Source: Agapanthus africanus (Eukaryota; Streptophyta; Magnoliopsida; Asparagales; Amaryllidaceae). From it: a stretch of 64,000 nt of DNA. Below, piece after piece: positions 11,885 through 22,062 of this stretch. A program made the position numbers and the translations under genes. The stretch covers positions 338,530,583 through 338,594,582 of the forward strand of contig CM057337.1 of the NCBI GenBank assembly GCA_030015575.1, written 5' to 3'. The notes below the pieces were generated by a model. It had not been told where the DNA came from. It ran no database searches and saw nothing but the letters and a program-made list of their open reading frames with translations. Within the stretch, counting starts at the first letter, position 1, and every line of letters starts with the position of its first letter.

Positions 11885-12858
11885 GCCAAGAACTTTCTGA
11901 AGGAAAGGGGTCCATAATCTTGTATTTTCTTTTCAAGGTTTAGTTGTGTTTCTTCTTCCTCTTCTCATCTCTTCTCCATTAAAACTTGTAGTGAGCTTTG
12001 TGAGTGAAGAATGATGAATAAAGAAGACTCTTTTGCTATTATATCTTGTTTTGTTCTTTTATAATTGCTTGTAATTTTAATTTGTTAACTAGTTGTTGTT
12101 ATTTCTTGTTGTTTCTTTCTTTTCTCTTTTTCTTTATCCTTAAAACGACCATGATGCTTACGCTTGATCCTCGCCAAGGTGAGGTCGCAAATAGCTAGTT
12201 GTTATCTTCTAATCTCTTCTTTCTATCTTCCTCTTTTGTTTTGTTTTATTTTTCCGTATCATGATGTGTGAGTAGTTTCATACTTGTTAGGGTAGGATAA
12301 GGGAAGTTTGAGAGAAGGAAATCTCTCTCACTCTTTCCTTGCCCAACAGCTTAATTCGACTCCCGTTAATTGAACCACAATCCGCTCCTTACGGCACCCT
12401 ATCCTACATGATAGCGGTGATTCCGTAGTGAGACCGGTTGTGGTTGAATTAACCGGAGGTTATGGCTAAGAGCCAAGAACGGACGGACAAGCACCAAAAG
12501 GAAGAACTTATGCGTTGGAAAGCCTAGCTTATACTCGCAAGTTCCTTCCTAGTCGTGCTAATCCCCGTTGTTGCCGATTACCGTAACACCGATATTAAGA
12601 GGGGCAACGAAAGATGTGGGAGACTCCTAACTCAAACTAACCTAATCCTAACCCTAACAAGCTCTCTTTACATATCATTTTACCGCTTAACTAATCACAA
12701 CAAAATCTGAAAAACTGGACTTAACTCGTTAAAGCACATAGAAAAAGATTCCCATCTCCCTGCGGACGACCCGTACTCAACCGGCTAGCTACGAGCGAAA
12801 CCGTCTTGATTGCGGTATTTAACTAAAACTTGAACACGCAGAATCCCTAACAATCAAA

Positions 12859-12876
12859 TGGCGCCGTTGCCGGGGA
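12859..12876 (+). other. Primer binding site of E
   Basis: TGGCGCCGTTGCCGGGGA begins 2 nt after the LTR. It is the Asp-tRNA-type site typical of Athila-group elements. Confidence 0.92.
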
Positions 12877-13891
12877 GACGGTAGTTTATTTCTTTGTGTA
12901 ATTTCGGGTTAATTTGTAAGTATAAATATAACCAAAAAACAAAAAAAAATATACATTGTAAAAAATCATTTTGTTATTTTTGATTAGTTTTTGTGCAAGT
13001 GTGCAGGAAAATACGAAGTTCGAGTTCAGTGCACAAGACGTGGAATATACGAAGTCAAGTTCAGTGCCAAAGATGTGGGAAGATAGACCCACAGTTCGCG
13101 GCTACACCGCAACGGATCAAAACGAAGCAAATGGTCTACTGAAAAATCTGGAGCAGTTACAGTGAGCAAATCAATATTCAGCAAATCCAGACAAGCAGAG
13201 GACACCCAACAGAGGACACCCAAATTTTTCAGAGCCCCAATTCCTCTACATAGCCGCGGAACCGCGGCCTAAGGTGGTGTTTGGCTGCGGAACCGCGGGC
13301 ATTTGGTGGCTTCAGGGCACCAATTTTTCTTGGTGAGTCTCTCTTTCTTCTCCCACTCCTCTGAACTCCACTGAACTGTGTTTTCTGCAGCCTTCTTTGC
13401 GCAAATTCTCTTCCCCCTTCCAATAAACTGTTCTTGTGCAGGATTCTTTGCGCCGCGCTAAAAATAAAAATTGTTTGCAGTTGATTTGTTACCGCTTTGC
13501 ATTCTTTAATACGGACTTAAGGGGCTTGAAACCAATTCAGATTGGGTGGGGATTTCATCACCCTTCCCACGACCCCAAAAATCACAAAAGCATATGCATT
13601 GTCCATTGTAATTAAAAAATACTAGACTTCAGCCCTAAGGACTTCGCGCTCATTAGGAGAAGTTAAACCGTGTTTAGAACCTCGCTTAATGGTATATTGT
13701 TTACGGGGTGTCTAGGAAAGTGTTAACGGCGCAACCGCCAAAAGAGAAAGGGTTATTTAATTAAGGAACTTCGCGAAAGCGTTGGAAAACCTCCCCTTAT
13801 CTCTGCACTTACCTGGCCTCGTGATCAGTGTATTTTTAAGCCTGTTTCTCGACAGAGTTTCGCTTCGACAATCAAGTTTTGGAGCAGGTCT
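12877..13891 (+). other. E untranslated leader, part 1 (left of copia A)
   Basis: No credible frame is present. The stretch holds a GC cassette: GCCGCGGAACCGCGGC (13253-13268) and CTGCGGAACCGCGGGC (13285-13300). It ends with GGTCT, the left copy of A's target duplication. Confidence 0.75.
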
Positions 13892-16108
13892 TGTTAGTTA
13901 TATGTATGCCCTAGAGGCCATTACTGTACATAGGATGTATATTGTAGTGGATGCTGGGACGTATATAGGGAGGACTTTCTTGCTCGACATGATAGTATGC
14001 TATCTGGTTGAACTTTACCTTAACGTGTATACTGATTGTCTCTCTGTTACATGTTGGTAAATCCCTTAGGATCTGTACTTGACTACCTGGACTATGATGC
14101 GGATCATACTAGTGGGGACATGGTAGACCGTAAGTACATCTTTCAAAGTCCCTAGTCGAGGGTGTATCGATATACCAGAGTAGACTAGCGTATACCTTCT
14201 CGACCTATACAGATGGGCGATGGATGATCCCATATCCATTGGTGTTTGACATCAGAGATGATATACGGGTGCTCAGTAGAGACTGGGTACACTGGACGGA
14301 CTCGCCGAGAACTCCCAGATGGTATTATACCTCACGTCAGATGGCAGTTCTCTAGTGACACTGGTACAGAGTAGTCTGTTGACCCGAGATCGTCATAGAG
14401 TCTTGTGTGGTTCCCACTGTGCTTTGATTTCCATCTTACCACGTCCAAGAGGGCATGCAAAACGGTGGTTTTTGGGTACAGTCCCGAGTCACATGGAGGC
14501 AATGAGCGATAGGAGGGGATTCGTCTCTCCCGGTATAGGGGGTTGATGTTGTGCTGTGTTCGATTGGCTATAACAGGAAATCCCTGGCCAGGGTTGCTGA
14601 GATTTACTGGTAAGTGTTACCAGTAGTTTCTCGAATTGTTATAGACCTCATATCGACACAACTTATTGAGCTATTGGGGTCTGACGTTTACCACCCCTAG
14701 GCGAGATATGCGACATATCAGACGATCAGACCGGACTGTACGGTAGTGTTACTGGTCGGATTCACTGGAGTGTGAGTGGGCTTGCTCGTCGATCTTCAGA
14801 TCGCTCAATACCCGGGTGGCCGTTACGTTTAGCAGACCGCTTGCGGCTTGTGGGTGTTTGATATGATTATCGCCTGCTACCGGCGTATTGACGAGTCTTT
14901 AGAGTCCTACACAGAGGTTTCCTGGCTCAAGCGAAACGAAATAGGAGCGCATATGAGATATGTGCGGGACCGAGAATAATGCGTGTATATGATACCGTAT
15001 TCCATTCTCGCGATGAATGTATCGATTAGGTTATATGCGATATACCCTAGTTATCGAATCAAAGGTTGATTCGATAAGCCGATACATAGGATACTGGTCG
15101 GTTATATGCGATATGACCGGATCGTTAAATCAAGTGTTGATTTAATGATTTAATGTATAATTATATATTTGATATATTACTTTGCATTAACTAGTATTGG
15201 TTCACTTTAAATGGATTTTCTCACTCGGGTGTGCGCATTGCATATGCGATATGATTTTTGTGCACTTGATTGTATCATGTTTGATGATACATATCTTTTT
15301 TGTTAAGTGTAATGAATTAAACCTAGGTTAAGTAAATGATTAGGGTTTTCTTTTATTCTTTCATTTATCTTTTCATTTGCATTTAAAAGATAAATGAGAA
15401 AAGGAAAAGAAGTGAAAAATGGTGGCTAGTTTTGTTTTCAACATGAAGCTTCATGAAGCTTTCATTAAGTCACCATTTTTGTCTCATCTCCTTAACCCTA
15501 ACCATTCTTTAACCTTGGTCAATTCTCTACACTTAACTTGGGTTATGTTATGATAAGAATGGATTATTCTTTTCTTTTTTAATTGAAGTTATCATAACTA
15601 TTATCTTCTTCTTCCTCATTTTTCTTCAAGTGAAGAAAGCAAGGTCATCAATGGTGATTGATGATAAAGAGTGAGAAATCCAATTCTAAAGTCTACCCAC
15701 TTCCTATTTCTTCATCCTCTACCTCTTGCCAAGTAGTAGAGTGTGTTTCCTTCACAAGATTTTAGGGCTTGGTGAAGGTGGAGCTTGATTTAGCGATGCC
15801 TCGACGTAGATCATCTTCGGCATGGACATCGACAACCTAGCTCGCTTTTTCTCCGACGAAGCCGACTCTAGAGCCCGGATTCCTTTTGGACAGCGGAGAC
15901 GACTTCGTAGCGGAGCTATGGAGGTGGAGCACCGGATCTACAAAGGTTGTATTTCCGATATCCCATTAGTTAAGTTGTTAACTAGATTGTTATTCGCCTA
16001 GATTTCTAGCCAACGATCCGTACACTAGGGTTTCTCGGCACCATAATTTTTGAAAATGGCATGTTCGATGCCTTGTGAGACCTTTTATGAGTGCCTAGGA
16101 ACCCTACA
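13892..16108 (+). repeat. Element A 5' LTR (2217 bp)
   Basis: Begins TGTTAGTTATATG and ends ACCCTACA. It contains 'ATGCCCTAGAGGCC' near the start, as in Angela/BARE LTRs, and two perfect dyads (15051-15077 and 15125-15145) just before an AT-rich, TATA-like stretch (about 15156-15167). Confidence 0.97.
15051..15145 (+). promoter_or_regulatory. Twin AATCAA-n3-TTGATT dyads in A's LTR
   Basis: Dyad 1 pairs 12 bp (TTATCGAATCAA/TTGATTCGATAA) around AGG; dyad 2 pairs 9 bp (TTAAATCAA/TTGATTTAA) around GTG. Both share AATCAA-n3-TTGATT and stand just upstream of TATAATTATATA. Copies lie in the 3' LTR near 23235 and 23305. A promoter role is inferred from position only. Confidence 0.45.
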
Positions 16109-16109
16109 G

Positions 16110-16122
16110 TGGTATCAGAGCC
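16110..16122 (+). other. Primer binding site of A
   Basis: TGGTATCAGAGCC, one nt after the LTR end, complementary to initiator Met tRNA. Confidence 0.95.
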
Positions 16123-16305
16123 TAGCTAGAGCCTTAGGCGAAGTCTAGACGGATTTTGAAGTCCGAACGACCCGAAACCCCAACCGGAAAATGCTCTCTG
16201 GACGTTTTCTGAAAACGTGGATTTTTCCAAATTAAAAATTGCTAAAAAATTCAGCAGGAAAAAATAAGAATTATGATGCAAAATTTTTTCGATGAACAGT
16301 ACAAA

Positions 16306-16356
16306 CCGCGGCGGAACCGCGGCAGAAGCCTGCCTTCTGATTCGGTTCCGCGGCGG
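16306..16356 (+). other. GC-rich palindromic cassette in A leader
   Basis: Arms 16306-16328 (CCGCGGCGGAACCGCGG then CAGAAG) and 16334-16356 (CTTCTG then GGTTCCGCGGCGG) form an imperfect inverted repeat with a 5-nt loop. ATGACGTCAT, a perfect 10-bp palindrome, follows at once. The cassette starts 196 nt after the primer site. Confidence 0.8.
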
Positions 16357-17851
16357 AATGATGACGTCATCGTACACTGTTTGCACAGTAACTCCTATTA
16401 TTTTATGCTGGATTTTCTGGGTATTTTTAAAATTTATTCCAGAGTTGTATTTTCTGGGATTATTTTGGGGATTCGGTGTTTCGATCGGAGTATCAAATTT
16501 TGTCTGTGTGGCTTTCCGGATAATTTTTAGAATATGTTAAAAAGTTCGACCGGATATAAATACCCAACTTTTCCCCTGTCGGGAAATTTCTTAGTGTTGG
16601 ATCTTTCCGTAGTTTAACGACGTTCTAAGTAGTGCAAGTAACGCGATGGACCCTCTAGAAGACAACAAACCTTAACTCGATTATGTGACCGTCTTGAACT
16701 GCCCTTTGAACCTTAGGGTTTGGGGCAGTACGGCGTGCCACATGTGAGGCGTTGGCTTGACCCTTCTACGGCTGGACCGTTGGTACTGAGGCACGAACGG
16801 AATGTTGTTAGACTTGTTTCATGTGTTGATCTGTATCGGGAAAAACTTGGGTGGTCGAATGTTCAATCGGAAAGTTTAACATTTTCTAATTATCTGGAAT
16901 GGGATACAATAATTGGAATTCACAAATAGTTATGAGATAACTAAATGAATGTTATAAACGTAGCAATTTAGTCTCACATGATCGGTTGCCACGGAATTTT
17001 GATGTGATCAAAAGTCCGTCGCAATCACGTAGCGTACGCGGATACTCGCCGGGTAAACTTAATAGACAGCCTCACCCTATAGCCCCGACCAAGTGACTGT
17101 AGGAGAACCCCGTCGCCAAAAGCATCCGTTTGGGTGCTCCCGGCAGCGGTGTTCCGCCTTGGTGCACTTCGTCGACGGTATCGGGGGTGCGGCCGTCTAC
17201 TGAAGTTTGCGACGAGCATTCGATCAGGATGTCGGGAATCTTGTTGAATTACCCGACTTGATATTGAAAAGTGTTTTCGATTTTGAGACCAAAATGCGGG
17301 GTTTATAATCGTTAGGCATGTGATGTCTAAGGAATTCATTTGGTCAGGCATGCGATGTCTGAGGTGGTTGCGGATTCCAACTGTTGTAGTTTTACACTTT
17401 CTTTTCTGTGACCGTAAGTGTAATATGTGATATCGCCGGTTTCGTTGCTATATGTCAACGACAATTGGGATGCGCATATTTACTTACGTTGATGACATGT
17501 GATGTTATGTGTTGCTGGATATGTTATATTGGATCGTCGTGTTTGAATAGCCGGGGGTTTTTATGTGAGATGAGTGTTTTTCTTTTTCATTCATGTAAAA
17601 ACTTGTATGTAATATTCTTTTATTGGGACGCTTCCTGGTTGCGGAAGTTGTCACCGTTTGTATATTATTTACTTTTCCGCACTAGGATAGACCCAAAGAG
17701 GAGGGCACAAGTAACCGGGTTCTGGAGTCCAGTGGGAGACCAACTCGAGGAGTCGAGTCCGGGTCTCCTAACTCTAGAATTGGTAGGGTTGCTTGCCGCT
17801 CTCGTAGGGGTCTAGGGGTGTGGATTTGGCTATTCATCACGACCGTGGAAT

Positions 17852-17885
17852 CCGTGTTTTATACTGGCTCGTATTGAAAACACGG
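17852..17885 (+). other. CCGTGTTTT leader hairpin of A
   Basis: CCGTGTTTT and AAAACACGG pair over 9 bp. B is the same (50143-50176); C reads CCGTATTTT/AAAATACGG (38371-38406) and D CGGGTTT/AAACCCG (1870-1899). Pairing is kept while bases change. Confidence 0.75.
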
Positions 17886-18151
17886 ACGTCCTAGTATATC
17901 CAATATTTCATATGATTCTTCTGCTGCGATTTCTGTGATGTGATCATGTGATGTTCTGTGATAGATACAGTATATAGTATATATGATATATTATATAGAC
18001 GTTACTTATGTTTTACACCCGTGCTAGCCCTGCCCCGCTCTGCCGTTAGTTACCTAACCTAACGGTGCACGAGGGGACATCGAGGCGAATGCGGATGGCA
18101 TAAGTGTACGTTGTATTTATCTGTGATGTTTAGGTACTTAAATGATGGGAC

Positions 18152-18172
18152 TTCATTAATGTGATTAATGAA
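18152..18172 (+). other. TTCATTAAT leader hairpin of A
   Basis: TTCATTAAT and ATTAATGAA pair perfectly over 9 bp around GTG. Compensated forms occur in C and D. Confidence 0.8.
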
Positions 18173-18237
18173 ATAAAAGAAACCTAAGATGTTGTAGAAT
18201 CGAATTTCAAAATAAAACAGGTAGCTACATTTCTTGC

Positions 18238-18472
18238 TTTGCACAGCGGTATATGTGATATATCCTGCACCTTATTCGATGAGGAAAGGACCGAGATCCC
18301 TTCACCGGGAGTGACTCCTTTAGCAATAACTGGCAGATGCTACACACTCGGTTTGTCTTTTGATTGCTTTTAAGAGTTCTGCTTTGCACAGTGATATATA
18401 TGATATATCCCGCACCTCATTCGACGAGGAAAGGACCGACGATCCCTTCACCGGGAGTGACTCCTTTAGCAA
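18238..18472 (+). other. Two copies of the three-hairpin leader module in A
   Basis: Copy 1 is 18238-18325 and copy 2 is 18382-18472. Both have the outer stem AAAGGA/TCCTTT around TCCC-TTCACC-GGGA, a CCTTA or CCTCA hairpin before it, and a GRTATAT...ATATATC hairpin before that. The pair is enclosed by GTTGTAGAATC (18191) and GATCCTACAAC (18515). Confidence 0.8.
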
Positions 18473-18610
18473 AACTAGAAAAGCCTAAAAAACACTCAAT
18501 TTCAAAATTCATTCGATCCTACAACGATATCAAGTTCATTACGTAATAGGTTTTCAGAAAAACCTGTCGTAGCCCTCCGACATTTCAGATAAGTTGTATA
18601 TAGTATTCGT

Positions 18611-18818
18611 GCTGCATTTGTTGGCTTTCGTCAAGGTGCAGTGTGCGGTAGCTATATGCTGCTTATCTGCTAGCATACGATGCGATTGGATTAGGGTAGT
18701 CGTGCGGCTTTGTTGGCTTTCGTCAAGGGTCGTGCGGGTGGGTTTAATTCGATCAAGAAATGTACGGGTTGAACTTGACTAGCGGGCTATGGTTTGTTGG
18801 CTTTCGTCAAGGTCATAG
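18611..18818 (+). other. Triple stem-loop array in A leader (loop TTTC)
   Basis: TTGGCTTTCGTCAAGG occurs three times, identically, at 18621, 18713 and 18797. Each folds as TTGGC/GTCAA (one G-U) with loop TTTC. Outer flanks also pair: GCTGCA/TGCAGT, CGTGCG/CGTGCG and GCTATG/CATAGC. Confidence 0.8.
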
Positions 18819-19297
18819 CACGTTAGGGGCAAAATATTATCGGGAATTTCAAGTCTTGAGATTTGCAATGAGATTGCATACCTTCTATGAGATAGTTGGA
18901 TCCCGATACCCGCTGCGAGTAAGTGTTACTCCTGGGATAGTTTTATACATTACAATTAGCCGATCAAGTAGGTGTCTAGAAAGGTGTCAACGGGGTTACG
19001 CCTCTGGGAAAACGAGGTTTACATTAATTAGGTTCGTGCGAAAGCACGGGGGACCTCCCTCAAAGTACCGAAACTGGCCTGGCTGAAAGATTTGCGAACT
19101 TGTAGTGTGTAATTAATCCCGGCTAGTCTTTCCTTTTAGGGTTTGAAGGAAGATTTGATAAAAAGCAGTGGGAGCCATCCTGATTAGATAAAATAATAAC
19201 CAATCTATTCTTGACAGAGCGCACGCTGAGTGTTTTCTTTTCTCTCTCTCCAGGTAGCGACCATATCACGCCTTAATCAAGATAATAATACGGATTA

Positions 19298-22050
19298 TTG
19301 ACCGAACCCGCTTGTTATACTGAGCTGGGGAACGTTGGTCCCGCTCCAACTTATAATTGTTATAAGACAGAGCAGGAAACTGGGGAATACCAGATTTCCC
19401 GTGCCGCCCAAACGAAAAGAGTGCATACTGATGCATCATCTTCGGGTTTGTTCATTATACAGAACTGTTTCTCAGTATCCTTTACGTCCTGGGTATATGA
19501 TACCGGATCAGGATCCCAGATATGTAATCTGTTACATAGGGCTACAGATAGGTAGAGAACTGAGAACGGGTGATAAGTTTCATGAGGCAGAAAACGGGGC
19601 AAGAGTTGCAGCCAAGTCTGTTGGTCACTGTCACCCTGTATTACAATACATTGATTCTGAACGAATGTTATTAGATACCGAACCTGATATACAAAATCAT
19701 ATCTGTCTCTTTATTAGTAAAGAAACGGTAAAATTTTGTATTGTTGGATAATGTTTTGAACATTTCCTATATCAAAAGTTGATCGGTTCAGGCACGTTAT
19801 CTAAAAGCATTGATGTTCTAAATCAAACAACAGTTCTTAGTATATGGAACACACACAAGAGGAAGAGTTCAGAATTGAACGATTCCTTCTTGAGGCATTG
19901 TAGACTAGGTCATATCTATGCGACCCGACTAGCTGAAGTTACATTTAGATGCATATTTAAATCAGTTTGAATTTACATCTTGTGAAACTTGCTAGTCATG
20001 TCACAAAGATACGATGACCATAGCTCTGTTTACTGGAAGCAGAGAAAGAGTTAGTAAACTCTTGGGACTGATACATGATGATGTATGTAGGTCCCCTGTC
20101 TACATATGCCAAGACCGGTTCTTTGTACTTCATTACATTCTCTGATAATCTCTCAAGATTCAGACATATGTTCCTGTTGAAACACAAGTCCGAACCTTTT
20201 GAGATATTCATAGAATATAAGTAAGAAGTAGAGAACCGAAATACGGGTATAAGTATTATGTCCTTTGATGAGATCAAGGAGGAGAATACTTGAGCACGGA
20301 ATTCCAGGACTATTCTAAAGGAGAATGAGATTCTCTCTCAGCATTACTCCTCCGTATACACCATAGCACGATGGTATATCGGGGCGGAGCAGATACACCC
20401 TATTTGATATGGTGTGCTCTATGATGAGTAATACTGAGTTACCTTTTTCCTTTTGGGAGTTATGCACTTATGAAGTTGCATACCTATTGAATAGGGTTTG
20501 AATCAAATCAGTTGCCTACCACTCCATATGAGATATGGTATGGGAAGAGCCCATGTCTTAAGTCAGTTAAGATTTGGGGTTGTCCGGCCTATGTCTAAAA
20601 GCAAAATCCGGACAAGCTCGAGGCAAGGTCTGTAATGTAGAACTGGAAAGGTTCCAGCTATACAAACTGCAGCTGATGATTTGACAGAACTAAAGGATTC
20701 ATTAGTTACCAACGAACCTCAGCCTCTCCGCCGATCTAGTAGGGTTCCTCACCCACCTGAGAGATACTTCGGTTTCTCTATGACAGTGGGAGCGAGGATT
20801 ACATCATGAGATGATGACCCAACTAGTTTCGAGCTGGCCATCAGGAGTAAGACTCTGTAAGAATGGCTGGATGCTTAGTGATCTGAGATGGAATCCTTAT
20901 ACACCAACAAAGTATGGACTTTGGTTGCTATATCTGAAGGGTTAAATCCCCATCAGGAGCAAGTATATCTTGAGAAGATTACTTGGTGTATGTGGAAAAG
21001 TTGAGACTTTCAAAGCTAGACTTGTTAAAGGTTTTCGTCATCAACCAGGCGTGGATAATGATGAAACCTTTTCAAGTATCTATACTTAAGTCCATCCAGA
21101 TCCTACTTACCACGGCTACATACCATGACTACGATATCTGGTGGTTGGGTGTCATGACTGCTTTTCTAAATGATGTTTTGGAAGAGAGCGTCTATAAGTA
21201 CACAGCCAGAGGGCTTCGTAGACAGTGGGAGCAGCGGAAACGTGTGCAAGATGCTTTATAGGATAAAGCAGGCATCGCGGAGTTGGAACATCTGTTTTGA
21301 TGGATTAGTCAAACAGTTTGACATCATCAAAATGGTAGATGAACCTTGTATATACAAAAAGGTAGTAGGGAGTATGGTGGTGATCCTCGTAGAGTACGTG
21401 GATGACATACTCTTGATAGGGAAGGAGTTTCCTATGCTACGCTCGATCAATCTCCGCTTATCACAATGATTCTCCATATAGGATCAAAGTGATGCCTCCT
21501 AAATCCTGGGATTTTGGATCTATGAGATAGATCTAATTGGATGTTAGGATTCTCACTAGTTGTAGTGAGATCGTATCAATCTATCCTGGGGAGAATCACT
21601 GGAAGGGTTCCAGGGTGATAAAGACGACTGAATGTCAGTCACAGGCATTGTCTTCACCCTCAGTAAAGGGACGGTATGTTGGAAGAGTTCTAAGCTAGAT
21701 ACCGTGACATACTAGACGATAAAGGAACGATACATCGCTACTTAAGATGCTACCAAAGAGCCTGTTTGGGTGTATATTGGTTCATAAGATGAACTACGTT
21801 CCTACCATTGTGTGACAATGGAGTTGTGGCTTATGCCAAGGAACGCCCATCCCATCAGTGATCCAGACATATTCTAAGGCAGTATACTTGATCATGGAGA
21901 TGGTTGATCTCCAGGGTGATCGAGGTTTGGAGAGTAGACTCAGAGGACAACACAGCGGATCCACTCACAAAGGCCTGTTCCTAGAGAGAGACTTTTATGG
22001 GATGGTTGAGTATGAGATACTACAACCACTGCTATCAGATGGCCCTAGTG
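19298..22050 (+). pseudogene. Decayed copia pol of A (no gag)
   Basis: Fragments in several frames match the B polyprotein in order: protease motif 'DTGSGSQICN' near 19500, the pre-integrase His region 'HCRLGH' near 19900, integrase pieces near 20040-20450, the RT region near 20930-21470 (including YVDDI near 21400) and the RNase H end near 21620-22050. Frameshifts and stops are frequent. The initiator ATG of B is ACG here and a base is missing next to it. No CCHC knuckle or gag-like frame lies upstream. The first codons (TEPACYTELGNVG) match those of B, so A and B share the same gag-less start and descend from one gag-less ancestor. Confidence 0.85.
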
Positions 22051-22051
22051 C

Positions 22052-22062
22052 AAGTGGGAGAT
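22052..22062 (+). other. Polypurine tract of A
   Basis: AAGTGGGAGAT directly before the 3' LTR, as in B. Confidence 0.88.

Larger units (their letters stand above)
11287..12856 (+). repeat. Element E 5' LTR (1570 bp)
   Basis: Runs TGTTCATATCAG to CCTAACAATCA. It contains a TATA box (11877-11884), a long perfect inverted repeat (11714-11811) and a GC cassette inside that repeat. Confidence 0.97.
16123..19253 (+). other. A untranslated structured leader
   Basis: Over 3 kb separate the primer site from the place where pol begins, and no credible gene lies between. The leader carries the GC cassette, the CCGTGTTTT hairpin (17852-17885), the TTCATTAAT hairpin (18152-18172), a closing stem (18191-18201 with 18515-18525), two three-hairpin modules and the triple stem-loop array. 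A strong donor-like GTAAGT (17414) and a pyrimidine tract ending CAG (19253) could also act as splice signals. Confidence 0.75.
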
